Below, in pieces: positions 44,042 through 56,262 of a stretch of 64,000 nt of DNA. The translations under genes and the position numbers were made by a program. The notes under the pieces were generated by a model that saw only the letters and a list, made by a program, of their open reading frames with translations, was not told where the DNA came from and ran no database searches. Position 1 is the stretch's first letter. Each line of letters opens with the position of its first letter. The stretch is from Ostrinia nubilalis. Lineage: Eukaryota; Arthropoda; Insecta; Lepidoptera; Crambidae. The stretch is from positions 3,874,001 to 3,938,000 of the forward strand of contig NC_087099.1 of NCBI RefSeq assembly GCF_963855985.1. Reading direction: 5' to 3'.

Positions 44042-44168
44042 TTAGGCTGAGTTGCACCACCTAACTTTGACCGTATAACTATGACGATAACCGATGTTTT
44101 TTGTATGGAGTTTGACAGATTTTTGACGTTTGTCAAAGTTAAAGTATGATGGTGCAACCCAGCCTTAG
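44042..44168. mobile_element. M1 MITE copy
   Basis: ttaggctgagttgcaccacc at the left, gatggtgcaacccagcctta at the right. Core tttttgacgtttgtcaaagt. The ends are inverted repeats with a TTA/TAA-like flank. Confidence 0.9.
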
Positions 44169-44353
44169 ATCTCAATTACATTACTGTTACTATAGGACTA
44201 AAATCAAGGAACAAATGCAGCTGTATGTACTTATGAACTCTACACTACATACTAAATATAAAAATTACTTTAACGCGTTAATTATACAATAATATAGGTA
44301 AGTGCATCAAAATGCTTCCAGCAAATAGAGCGTTGTATTCCTGTATGTATAGA
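44169..44353. other. No gene seen
   Basis: Spacer between two M1 copies in the same orientation. Confidence 0.3.
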
Positions 44354-44477
44354 TTAGGCTGAGTTGCACCACCTAACTTTGACCGTAACTATTGCGATAA
44401 CCGTCGTTTTTTGTATGAAATTTGACAGATTTTTGACGTTTGTCAAAGTAAAAGTAAGATGGTGCAACTGAGCCTTA
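44354..44477. mobile_element. M1 MITE copy
   Basis: Same family and orientation as 44042-44168, lying 185 bp away. Differences include aactattgcgataaccgtcg in place of ataactatgacgataaccga. Confidence 0.9.
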
Positions 44478-44629
44478 GTTGCAGTAGAGAGAAAAAAACA
44501 AACGAAGATCGCTTTTGGTAAAGATTTGTTATAAAATTACAGCTTAAATCTATGTAAAAAAAATGATGTTATGGTATTTTTTTACACTCACAATTCAACT
44601 AAATTAAGTGTTCAGCCCATATGTTGTGC

Positions 44630-44725
44630 CGAAGTGGTGGTATGGTAAGCTATTTGGGACGTGTATAAGTGTCCTGGAAAGGGCCTATGTACTGAATAAA
44701 ATATTTGAATTTGAATTTGAATCTG
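44630..44725 (+). mobile_element. Non-LTR 3' tail ending in TTTGAA repeats
   Basis: gggcctatgtactgaataaa, then atttgaatttgaatttgaat. An AATAAA followed by a hexamer-repeat tail is typical of a LINE 3' end. The body is too short to assign. Confidence 0.55.
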
Positions 44726-44746
44726 TTCCCCATAACTAAGAACTTA

Positions 44747-44865
44747 TCTATACTTATAATAAATCTGTAGAGAGGTCAATTCTGTACATGAAATATATTT
44801 TCAAAATAACTATCAGGGGGTGATTAGTGATCGATACTGATGCCAAAAATGCAATCAGTAAAATT

Positions 44866-44906
<41 letters not shown>

Positions 44907-45525
44907 ATGTTCCTTATAGAAACAAAAACTACTTAACGGATTTTAACGAAACTTGGTACAATTATTCTTCATACTCCTGGGCAGGTTATAGGATACTTAG
45001 GAATTCCCACGGGAACGGGAATTAACGGGAAAATCCTTTTGTACGAAAAATCTAAACCGCTTAAGTTAGACGCTTGAAATTTGGCATGCAGGTACCTTAG
45101 TAAACTTAAAGCTTAGTTACAACAGGATATTGCAAAATTCCCACGGGAACGGGAGTTGGGAAAAAACATTTGTATGAAAAAATCTAAACCGCGTAAGATA
45201 GACTCTTGAAATTTGGCATGCAGGTACCTTAGTAAACTTAAAGCTTAGTTACAACAGGATATTGCAAAATTCCCACGGGAACGGGAGTTAGCGGGAAAAA
45301 ACATTTGTATGAACAAATCTAAACCGCGTAAGATAGACTCTTGAAATTTGGCATGCAGGTACCTTAGTAAACTTAAAGCTTAGTTACAACAGGATATTGC
45401 AAAATTCTCACGGGAACGGGAGTTAGCGGGAAAAAACATTTGTATGAAAAAATCTGAACCGCGTAAGATAGATGAAGGGGGGGTAAAACGAGATCCACGC
45501 GCACGAAGTCGCGGGCGGCCGCTAG
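44747..45525 (+). mobile_element. Non-autonomous Helitron, family H1, copy C (complete)
   Basis: Starts TCTATACTTATAATAAATC after A. Ends gtcgcgggcggccgCTAG before T. 779 bp. It has a CTGT microsatellite (44871-44907) and about three units of the 134-bp array before the 3' hairpin. It is the best reference for the family. Confidence 0.92.
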
Positions 45526-46609
45526 TTATAAAATATGATATTACCGTTTAAGTAATAAAAATGCAGTTTTTAATGATTTATAGCTAGCGGCTTGTACCGT
45601 TGTGTAAAAAAAAACTAAGACAAATAATAATACTTAAAAATAAATCACCAATTAAATATTACACGTATCAATCATTAAGTAAAATTAAATATTGATTATG
45701 ACAGGACAGGACAACGCCTCGGAACTTTCATTTAACACCTAAATAATTTACACCTAAAAAAAACAAAACAAAACAAATTGCCGGCAGTATGAGCGTAACA
45801 AAAATAATTACCAAAACACTTTAATTTATTTTAATGACTTACAAATTTTATGAGCACACATAATAAGTACGTACTTGGAATTAGTTATGTGGAGAAAACT
45901 TTAAGTTGTTAACATAAAATAACACCTTTTCACCAATATAAATTATTTTTACTAGCTTAAACTCGGGATTTAATCATGAGCAAGGTAATAGTAGTTAATA
46001 AATAGCAAGTGCAACTTGAGTAGTAAGTACGATTGAAAAATGACATATCCCACAAAAACCGTCTCACAAAATTATTATTACTTTGCCCTTTTAAGGGCAC
46101 ATTGGTATATTAAATTAAGTAGATATAGTCAGTTCATTTAAATATATTGGCAGTGCAAATTTTTCAAAATATTATACATATTATTTCAATTCAAACTCAA
46201 ACATCAAATAAAATGTAATCATAATAAACTGTTCATAAACATGTTGCGGAAGCGCCATTATATTTATGAACTCGACTGTACCTAAGTGAGTGTAACTTAG
46301 CTAAGAGTTCATTTCGATAGCACTTACTATAAAATAATATTTAAAAAGCTAATTCTCCATGGTGTGACCACAGCCTTATATTAAGTGCAGACATTGCAAC
46401 TTCATCGTTAAAAGTAATGCAAAAAGAATAGAAAATTTGAAATCGGTTGGATACGTAACATACGCAGTGCAGATTGGCTTCGACACCATTTCATTGGTGC
46501 TTAATTGAATGATTGGTAAAAGTGGTAAGCATGACTAGACTGATCAAAACTGACCAGCAATTTCTAGTCATCTTCACTTTGGATTCCATAGGGTGAAGCC
46601 ACATGTGGG
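45526..46609. other. No gene seen
   Basis: A+T-rich spacer with no repeat ends. Confidence 0.35.
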
Positions 46610-46733
46610 TAAGGCTGAGTTGCACCATCTTATTTCAACTTTGACAAGCGTCAAAAATCTGTCCAACTCAATACAAAAAGCACCGGTTATTGTTATTGTT
46701 ACTGCTAAAATAAGGTGGTGCAGCTCAGCCTTA
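46610..46733. mobile_element. M1 MITE copy, inverted core
   Basis: taaggctgagttgcaccatc at the left, aggtggtgcagctcagcctt at the right. The asymmetric core is in the opposite orientation to 44042-44168. Confidence 0.9.
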
Positions 46734-46805
46734 GTGTTAAGATACGAGTAAGTATTATGGTGCTACATGTCAATTCCATAGTCATCTTTACTGTAGATTC
46801 TACAG

Positions 46806-46998
46806 GGCCGGTGTTAGTCCCGATTTCCACCAAGGCGGAATAGAGCGGAGAAGTGTTTGAATAAGCAATCAGATTTAATTATTTCCTTTTCGCCTCTCGG
46901 CTCCGCACAGCTCCGCTCCACGCTGCGCCTCCGCCACTGTCAAATTCTATAGAAATATTTGTCTTCTCCGCTTCGCCTTCGTAGAAAGCCGGCCCTTA
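46806..46998. mobile_element. GC-rich repeat, possible MITE
   Basis: Ends agggccggtg and gccggccctt suggest short inverted termini. The interior is rich in gcggag / ctccgc words (ggctccgcacagctccgctc). Family unknown. Confidence 0.5.
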
Positions 46999-47841
46999 CA
47001 TTGCGATATTATTATTGTTATAAAATATGTTATTTATAAAGTTAACTAACTGTAACGTTTTCACGCTACTATCGAACGGATTTCATACTGTAGGAAATAA
47101 AAATGGAACCTAAAGGATGAAAATTAACTACCTTTTGTCGTAGGACGAGCTTAATGTTGAAATTGATTAACGTATAATAATATGCTGTTTGAAATACTTT
47201 GCTACATGCTAAAACTATAATTTATTTTAGCGAAATTCAGATCCTGAAGTTGAAGCAGAAAGTAAAGAGCCGTATTAGCTGGTTTCGAGATTGCTTCAAC
47301 TGACATCTTGAAAAGGCGATCGTTAATGCTTCATTAATAACATTCACCATCGAAATAAAATTATACCCCATATGCCAAGCACTATTTAATAATTTTCGGT
47401 GATGCGATAATGACATAGGATGACTCATCACAATCAGTTCATCACTTTCTACGCGTATGTTTTGACGTGGCTCTCCAAGCGCAATGATCATGACCAAATG
47501 CAATTCATAGCAATTTTGAATGATCTTTACTGCCAACGATTTCACTTTTAGTACCTTTCATTACCAACTGTATGGTTGGTTACTGCACTTATATGCCCTA
47601 CGAGATGTTCTGTAGAAAACTACATACATAGTATATTTTCAAATACATTGACTTGGTAAGAAAAGGCTAACGAGTACTGTGTAAAAGTGCTTTTTAAAAG
47701 CCTATTTGCAAAAATAAATAAGTTTTATGAGTTTTTTATGTCATTTTCTTGAATTGGTTCTTAATGTCTTGACATTTTGTGATAAGTCATCATACCTAGG
47801 TACTGTAGGATTTTCAAACCGATCGATAAATCGTTAATATC
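46999..47841. other. No gene recognised
   Basis: An open frame of 102 codons on the minus strand (47237-47545) has no motif I recognise. About 47680-47720 (gtgctttttaaaagcctatt) matches 21790-21830, probably the same dispersed repeat. Confidence 0.35.
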
Positions 47842-47967
47842 TAAGGCTGAGTTGCACCAACTTACATTAACCGTAACTATAACAATAACCGGTGTTTTTT
47901 GTATGAAGTTTGACAAATACTTGACGTTTGTTAAAGTTTAAGTAAGATAGTGCAACTCAGCATAAGA
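47842..47967. mobile_element. M1 MITE copy
   Basis: taaggctgagttgcaccaac at the left, tagtgcaactcagcataa at the right. Same orientation as 44042-44168. Confidence 0.88.
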
Positions 47968-49320
47968 GATTAATCTAAAATAATGAGCGGGAACATTACC
48001 TTACTATGGTCAGTGAGCTTAGATTTTACCTAATTACAAATAAAGCTTAATTTAATCGTTTATATGAATATTGTAAATATTCATATAATTTATTAAATGT
48101 AGGTATAATTATGAAATTCTAAATTTTATATCTAAAGAAGTTCAGACCGAATCTTTGCCAATTACTGAATGTCAAACCTAATTACACACGAAACTTTCTT
48201 CGTACCTAATAAAAAGCTTTTACCTAGCTTTGTAGAGCTTGTTATCAGTCTGTTCTCATCGGCACTAACTCAGCGGAATCAAATCAGTAACGTGAAAGAT
48301 AAAACGCAATTAACAAGAACGTGCTGATTAATGGAAACATCAGTGGGTGGGTCAGGAGTGTTATAGTGGTACAATACATAAGATTAAGCGATTTCTTATT
48401 TTATTTTGATTACTTAATATTTTTTAGAGATTGTATGGTTTCATTTATAATTGCATTTTGTACATTTATTGACTTGTTTAGAAACAAATTAACAAAACAT
48501 ACATAATCAGCTATTCAGACAAAGCTTCATAGTAAAATAACCCTCGTTCTAGCGCAGTCGGATAAAAAAAGGATTATTTATTATTATTACGCTTCCTATT
48601 ATTCTTCCGTCTTTTGACTTAAACCACCAGATGTCAAACTTTATAGTCACCATATCATCGCTTTACAAAAATTGCCCTCCGAAGAACGGAATATATTTTT
48701 TTTGGAAAAATATTTTTTTCTGTTTATTACAATAATAAACTTACTTCACACCTTTTCCTTTTCTTTCTTTTAAAATAAGACTCTACCATGATACACAGTA
48801 ATATTCCCCAAATAATATGAGACAAATGAAGTTTAGTGTATACCTATATCTGTACGTCAGTCCTAATGACCCTCAAGTCGCTCTAAACTTCTAACTTGGA
48901 GCGTAACAAAGCATTACTTGGCTTTTACTCCTAGATGTAGTTGACTGATAGAGAGATGTTAACAACACTGACTAAGAAACATCCTACTTTTAGTTGTGAC
49001 TTTGCGGAACTGATTATGAAAGTTAGGACTTGCTTTTTTTAGTTTCTGGTTTTGTTTTTAGGTGTTAATTGTGTTGTACATAATGGACATTATTCAATTC
49101 AGCGTATTTTTGCAAGCTATTGATCTTGGTTATGTATTTTTCTAAGTATGTGTTTTTGTCTTTCTTGTAGAAGCTTGAAGAAGATGGTCTCTTTGTGATG
49201 GGAAGACTATTCCCACCATCTTATTTAAAAAAAAATAGGGATTCATAGAGGTATGGTCATGAAGCATAAGAGCAGACATTCGAGCCAATGGCTGCCATTG
49301 GTCACAAATTCTATGCAGGT
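47968..49320. other. No gene seen
   Basis: A+T-rich. At about 48550 tctagcgcagtcggataaa contains a perfect A-box-like word without a B box; treated as chance or a SINE scrap. Confidence 0.35.
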
Positions 49321-49332
49321 AAAATAATTTAA

Positions 49333-49446
49333 TATAAAGGTTGGCACTGGATGCAGGCCGCTACCAAATGGGCGATGTGGAAATCATCGGAGCCTACGTT
49401 AGGCAGTAGACGTCTTGTGGCTGAAATGATGATGATGATAATGATG
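49333..49446 (+). mobile_element. RTE-like retrotransposon 3' end with 12-bp target duplication
   Basis: aaaataatttaa at 49321-49332 is repeated at 49447-49458. The copy between runs from a truncated taaaggttggcactggatgc to (ATGATG)n. Confidence 0.93.
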
Positions 49447-49458
49447 AAAATAATTTAA

Positions 49459-52400
49459 AACCAAACGTTTCTTAATTTCATAGGTTATTCAATGTCTGAA
49501 ATTTTGAACAAACTATAATAAATTCCTTAGTAATAAAGAAAGTGGGCACTCGTACTTCAAAGCTAAAACTTGTCACATCACTTACTTTCTGAGGCGATGG
49601 ATTTGAAATCTTAATTAAATGGTAGATAAAGTTTGTCGGTCTGTTTGTTTGTAGCTAATAACTGAGTACAAGTAACAGGCATACTTTCTCTGAATGTAGA
49701 TTTCCATTATAATTAACTTTAGCTAAGAGTTACAATTTATTTGTTTTCACAAGCAATGGTAAATTTACTACATTTTACAGTTTATTTGTGAACAGCAAAT
49801 ACTTTCAAAGTTTAAGAAGCTGTCTTATTTTATACTTACAAAGTTTAAGAAGCTGTCTTATTATATCCTGCGACTTTGCACGTTAATGTTGATATTATAA
49901 AATTATTAGTTTTATCAATATCCATCCAGTAGTTTTGACGTGAAGGAGTAACAGACCATCCTCACAAACTTTCCCATTTATAGACCTAGAAAATATAGTT
50001 TGGCGATATGCATTAAAAAAATGTTTAATTTGATACCTGCCAGTTGTCATTATTTACTGATTATCAATAAATTAAGTGAATTAAAAAAAACAGCGCGAAT
50101 GGCGATGAACTTTTCAATCGTGATGAGTTTTATAATTACAAAATTAAATAATGAAGTGAAAACAATACTATGCATTTATTTGATTTTATAGTTTCTCGTT
50201 ATATTATAATAACTATATTAAATTGATAGGTACCTAATTTTCATTCTTAATTATTAAAACAAATATAATATAAGCCTACAACTGCTATCGAAAAATTAGC
50301 AGTATAAATGTAATATTGTTTTGTTTATGACATTTTATCTAAATAATAAATTAATGTGTATCTACTATCTCTACTAATCCCCATAGTACAAACTCTGCTT
50401 AATTTGTAGCACCTTTTTAAAGTATAATAGTTATTAGTATGAAATACACAAGGATTTCACATCGCCAATATTGTCTATAGCTGACATTTGACCCACTTCG
50501 CCACCACAATGCAAGCAAAAGTTAAGTCTTTCAAGTTGCAAACATGACAATCGTTTTAAAGTGGCTTCATATGCATGTCTTAGTTTCTCCAATTTTCACG
50601 TTCATGTTGTGTTCACCATACAACTTCACTTTTGACTGGCGTGTGTCGCTGCTATGTCGTATTACGCGGCTGGGTACGCTTGCTAATCGCCTCATGATAT
50701 GAGTATGTCAGTGAGAATACGACGTTTACTATTGGATCTCGAATTTAATGGAAAATAAGGTCTGTATTAAAACACAACGAAGAAAACGCGTGCATTAGTC
50801 TGGCGTGGTATACAGCATGAACCACCTAAAAAGGGCAAGGGCCATGCAATTCGATTCAGTCCCAGACATAAAATCTGTCCAATGTTTGGTGTACCTATAG
50901 GTATAGAACTGTCAAAGTAAGTGTCAGTATGGATACCAAGTTTCATATCGTACTAATGACAAAACCCTACTGACTACTTTAAGCTTAATGTAGAGTTTTT
51001 GTAGCTGTGAATCATTTGGAATACTAGTTACAATCTTGTATGATGCGGCTTGTCCATAGAAGATTACGTCAACCTAAAGATAAATTTAAATCGTGAATTG
51101 TTAGTAATGTCACTAAAACAATAGCTCTCTTGAAAAAAGCCAACTTTTCCCGTCAGGTTGCAATTAGCCCCGTTGATTGTAACTAATCGGTCGTGACGGA
51201 AGGCGCACGCGACGTATGCAAAATATCTGCGTGATGCCGAAGAAATATTCATCCCAACAATAGGGTGGTGAAAAAAGGAGCCAAGTTGAGTAATGAACGA
51301 GGTTATTTGTCTTCATTTACAATAGTTAAAATATCGCTCTTTAACCCACCTTCTTGAGTTTGGATATCAGTCCAGAAATAATATACTGAAGACAAGGCAA
51401 GTTTTAACCGATAGCAATACAGCCCACTTACTAGCATTATTAAGTAATTACTTACGTCTTCCTACTATTAAAAACTTAAGTAGGTAGGTATATAAACTGC
51501 TATTAATGATTATATTTACGTTGGTAATGTAGGAAATGAACAGTAAAGACAATGGCTTACGTACAAAGTTATATAAAAACAAGCTGTTAGTTCTTTATAA
51601 CCAATAAGCTATTTTTTTCTTTATTGATAATGCAGCCGAGTTTGCTTAATTCGTAAGAGATTAGGTAATAACTCGTAAAAAGTTTCACAATATTGTCATG
51701 TCATATTGTAAATGATAAAAATATGTCTGATCGGCCATTCTCACGATTAGGCGTTCTCAGCCTAATTACCATATTATTTTTGAAATTTGGCTTAATTGAC
51801 TTAAACGTATTTAAATATAAAACACATGAAAAGTACGAATTTAACAATCGTAAAGGCGTCAAATTATTCAAAGCGGTTTTCGCGTAAATGAGATCCAAAA
51901 ATTTTATGGTCACGGTAATTAGATAAGGCTAATACTTAATCTAACGGTAATTAGAAAATATATGTAAAATAGCAAAAAAAACAACATCATGCATTGATAA
52001 ATTTGTACACAAATAATAGCGTCATATAAAAAGCTGTAGGTACTCTTAATAGCCCTTTGCAAAAAGAAGAACACTAATTTCTATTATTTATTGTATCATT
52101 ATATTTTCAGTAGGTATACTGCAAGAATCGAGGCTATAACAGGAACACTTAGTTTCAGCAAGAAGGGGCTATGTGTCACATTTAAAATGAGAGCATTTAG
52201 CTGAATCAGAATCTGAATTTTGCAATTTGCTTTAAATGTGGTACAAACGATGGATACAGATAATGGATCAGGAAAATTTGACTTTTTGGATATGCATAAA
52301 TCGAAAAATGTATTAATGATATTAGTGTTTTTTCCTCTTTTTAATCTATCTGTGAGCAGCCATCACCCATTATCAGACTAAATTGAATTTGTAATAATGA

Positions 52401-52986
52401 CAGTTCCAGCTCTGCATATCCCATGATTTGTCACCTCGATTCTTTTACAATAAGTTTTCAGATTGATGCTAATCGCTTTCTCCTGAGCCTGAATGCAGAA
52501 TTCTCAGAATTTAGAAGGGATGCAGCAAATAGATTTCATGACGGTCTAGTCTTTGTTTGTAAGCTTTACAGAAAATTTCTACATCCTCTTTGACGTTTGG
52601 TATCACTTCAGTGGACTTTGTAAACCGGTCGATGCCATAAATGTCTACATGGGTTTTAGGATGCATTTGTATTTTGTTTGTTCTCCAAGCTTCTTCTGCC
52701 CAGTATCCATTGCATATCACGAAGTTTTTTGCATAACAAAGCAGGTAGGATGCAGTCTAGGATGGTGGACAAAGTGCCTAAACACTCGTTTTAAAAAGGC
52801 CCATTGTCTGTTCATTTGTTCCCTTTTGTTCTTAATGTGATCACGCTAGGTAAGTGTTACTGTTGGACAATCTCATCTTCTTAGGGCAAAGTTAACATGG
52901 ATAGATTTTAATGGTATTATATTAGAATTAATTAATGATTTAACATGTTAATATCAATTATATTAATAGTAAAAATAAATATCTGG
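49459..52986. other. No gene seen; weak coding-like stretch at 52510-52850
   Basis: 3.5 kb without a clear feature. A local direct repeat (acaaagtttaagaagctgtc) lies near 49800-49862. Open frames at 52511-52720 (minus) and 52553-52840 (plus) overlap. The minus one (with KEDVEIFCKAYKQRL) is the more protein-like but I cannot identify it. Confidence 0.3.
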
Positions 52987-53232
52987 TACGAGACATGTTT
53001 CACGCAGGGGACATCTCCTGGCCATCAGGAAGCCCCGATTTCACTCCAGCTAACTTTTTTTTGTGGGGGTTAGGGGTTAAAATATACTCTAAATTCCCAC
53101 AACCATGCAGCAACTGAAGCTGAACATTCGTCATGAAATCGAATCTATTTCGAGGTAACTATAACGAAAGCTTTTCAAAATTTTGATGTCAAATTGGAAG
53201 AAAAGTCCGTAAAGTTGTTATGCGAAAGTCTA
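52987..53232 (+). pseudogene. Mariner-type transposase fragment, decayed
   Basis: The plus-strand frame reads FHAGDISWPSGSPDFTPANF followed by FLWG. SPD.TP..FFLWG is the region of the third catalytic Asp in mariner/Tc1-superfamily transposases. Beyond it the text breaks into frameshifts and stops (near 53105-53180). The N-terminal DNA-binding part and the first two Asp blocks are absent. I see no flanking inverted repeats. Confidence 0.75.
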
Positions 53233-54833
53233 GGTATTTTATAATCATACTTATTCAATAGTGAGTGCAATTTGTACGTAATAACTTCATACAACGGTGA
53301 TTATAAATATATGGTAATTAGTACATGGAAATTAGAAAACGATAGTTTTTCTTCAAAATTTCCAAATTCTGCAGGGTATGCAAATACTGTCTTACTATAA
53401 TGTATGGAGGCCAAAATACTGATTCTATTTAAATCAACAACGTGGATCTACCTTCAAAAATCTAGTTTAAAAATAAGGACATGGTAAATAGAAAAATTGA
53501 AAACCAAAGATATGGTAATTATACTCTTACGCAATTCATCGACGGTACGCCAACGCAATAGACGTCTACTTGCTTACAGGTCATAGAACTAACTAAGGGC
53601 TCGCGCCGCGCGCGTAAATGATGTGTCAAATATTATTATTTAGGCTTGTGTGCCCAAAAACAAAAAACGTCACGGGAATTAGGATTTTCGCTCGGACAAG
53701 CAGTTTTTTAATTCTAATTATTTACAGAATGGTTCTATTGAATAGATATTTTGCCATGCATAAGACAATCTTTTATACTCTTTAAAATGTTGAATGGAGT
53801 AAACCAAATCTTTACGACATAAAAATTACAGCCAACTTTTAACATTAAGTCGGTGTGCGGACGCGTAACGGTAATTAGAGAACAGGGTTTCATGAAATTA
53901 ATTTAGACGCAAATACTTAAAATAGAGGCCTATGATTTAATGCACAACTGGATAGGGTTGTTAAGTAACATATAAAAATACTTGCATGTCTCTAATTTGT
54001 CATTTTTAACGATTTAACAGCCCGGACACGCAAAAACTAGCTCATCTGAGAATGGCCGTGATACTTTCGCTATTCAACAAAAACGACTCTCAAAATAAGC
54101 AAAAATCTCATAAACAAGCTTTAGAGTCATTCTCAGTGTATTTAAAAAATCCCAAATGTCCTAAAAGCCTCAATACCAATTTCGACGACCATTATTATCT
54201 TCTTCTAAATTATACGGTTTAGCATAATACTTTTTTTGTTGATAGCACTAGATATCAATAAACTAACCAGGTATCTACTAAGATACCACTCTTGTTAATC
54301 CTGGCTCTATTTCTGTCGATCTTGGCTTGATTGACTACCGTGCTCCCCGATCTCATTTCCGTTGCGTGGGACAGACGAGTTTTTGCAATGGGGACAATTG
54401 ATACAGATATTTTTTAACGACGTAGGTAACTATTACTCTCTGTGGCAGCTAATTGATCTGCGTGACATTCAGAATTTAAATGCGGAACATAAAAAATATA
54501 CATTTCATAGGAAAGTAAGTAGCGTACTATACTACAGTACGTCTTCAATAATCTTATCTGCCATAAATCTAAAAGGTTAACAAAACCTCAAGTGAAGACT
54601 ACATTATAATGAAACAAGTCCCAGAATAGGTAGGTACATGTAAAGTTTATTTGAGTAGAAAATATTATTAGTGACCGTTTTATAAGTTCTAGGTTACTAT
54701 TCTCAGGTGGGATACATAAGAATAAAATATCTTCGTTATTTGTTCTCTGTTAGGCCACTATAAGGTTTCACTTAAAACGATCTGAAAATTAATGTTATTT
54801 TTTGCTGCAAAAGATACATTATGCTGCTGACAG
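53233..54833. other. No gene seen
   Basis: A small GC-rich island (cgcgccgcgcgcg, about 53602-53616) is the only feature. The open frame at 54362-54580 is unrecognised. Confidence 0.35.
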
Positions 54834-54879
54834 CACTAACATAGGCAGGTATGACTGATCATACCTGCCTATGTTAGTG
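54834..54879. repeat. Perfect 21-bp hairpin with 4-base loop
   Basis: cactaacataggcaggtatg and the following a pair without mismatch to the right arm around ctga. Too compact for an ordinary microRNA precursor; more likely a small palindrome. Confidence 0.9.
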
Positions 54880-55560
54880 GACTACAGCACCTCTACAACA
54901 AGTCTTAGTAAGTGACACTATGGATAAAACCTCGAACCTTCGAACTCCTCCTATGTTCTTCTGATTTTTTTTTTGCGGGTCCAATGACAGTTTAACTTTC
55001 CCCCGGGACAAACTTGACCTTCACTAGTTGAGTTTTTATTGGCGGTTAAGCTGTATGTAGATCCTGGCTACATAGGAGTTGCAGCGGTGGGGGGAATTGT
55101 CCCGTATGGATAAAACCTCAATTGCATCATCATAATCATCAGATCATTTTAGTTTATACTGTACGAGAACGAGCCCCTCTATTTAACTCAGTTGTTTAAT
55201 CCAACAGAACAGAAGAAGAGGCCTGAAGTCGAGGTTAATCAATATTATCTAATAATCATTTTGCTGAAGTGTTTGTTTAATAAGTAAAGCTTATCTCTAA
55301 TAAAAAGCTCTTATCACATCACTATCGTAGCAATATCCAATTTTCTATAGTAAATAACTGCTAACTAAAATCGACAACTCATTATGTAGAGTTTTAATAT
55401 GAAATGGATTAAGAATATGATGTCGGATATTTCTAGTCTAATGACAGTGCATCTAAAATTGAAGTAATTGATAAACAAATTAGCTTTGAACAGCTGTAGG
55501 TAAGTTTTTTGAGTCAATGGCTGGACTGGCAGGTGCGTCCCAGGAGCGACAAAAAAATAC
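54880..55560. other. No gene seen
   Basis: Spacer with some balanced-composition text (54960-55110) but no recognisable frame. Confidence 0.3.
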
Positions 55561-55600
55561 TTTAAATTGTACCTAAGGAGGTACAATTTAATTGTACCTA
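55561..55600. repeat. Short hairpin plus direct repeat
   Basis: aaattgtacct and aggtacaattt form a stem. aattgtacctaagg is then repeated directly once. Confidence 0.75.
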
Positions 55601-55639
55601 AGGGGACAGATCAACTCATTAAGGTTATAAAGAGTTTGA

Positions 55640-55724
55640 TGGTATCTGCTTACTAACCGGCCAATTTGGAAGCCATAGGGAAGGCCTTTGTACAACAATG
55701 AACGTCCTGTAGCTGAATTGAAGA
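55640..55724 (+). mobile_element. Degenerate RTE-like 3' tail
   Basis: taaccggccaatttggaagc, then aaggcctttgtacaacaatg and gtagctgaattgaagatgat. Many substitutions indicate an old copy. Confidence 0.65.
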
Positions 55725-56156
55725 TGATACCTCTTCAAAATAATAAAATGTTCCAAATAATTTCTATCCAAGTCCGCTCTCAAATTCTCTCTGAAAATAT
55801 ACCTAACAACCTAAACTAAATATATCCTAATGGAGTTTCGACATGAAAGAGAGTAATTAATAGATTGTTTCATCCTATTGTTCAAGATACAACAACAATA
55901 ACACTGTGTTCGGTGATAAATCAAACAACAATTCAATTGTCTGAAGACTGAGAACACCACTCGAGAGAATAACATCTGTTGCAAAAGCGATTTAAATTAT
56001 AAATAAATTGACTGTCACACGAATATTCTAGCCTAATATCTAAAAACATACTAAATCTAAATAACAAACAATTAAAGCATACTTGATTAGAAATTACTTA
56101 AAACGTCTACAAACTTAGGTAAAATTATGTTCACCACACTAACTTTTGCTACCAGT
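55725..56156. other. No gene seen
   Basis: Spacer. Confidence 0.3.
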
Positions 56157-56262
56157 GCGGCGCTGGACGCAGGCCGCTACCAACTGGGTAGCATGGAAAG
56201 CATTGGGGGCGGCCTATGTTCAGCAGTGGACTCCTATGGCTGAGATTATGATGATAATGATG
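56157..56262 (+). mobile_element. RTE-like retrotransposon 3' end
   Basis: gcggcgctggacgcaggccg, gtagcatggaaagcattggg, then GGCTGAGATT and an ATG-type tail. Confidence 0.9.

Noticed and set aside
48540..48565. tRNA gene starting at tctagcgcagtcgg
   Set aside because: The A-box word is present but there is no cloverleaf and no B box at tRNA spacing.
52511..52840. Opposed open frames as a gene
   Set aside because: The minus-strand text is mildly protein-like but matches nothing I can name, and it is short and isolated.
54834..54879. microRNA precursor
   Set aside because: The stem is perfect and the loop is 4 bases, unlike the imperfect longer precursors of animal microRNAs.
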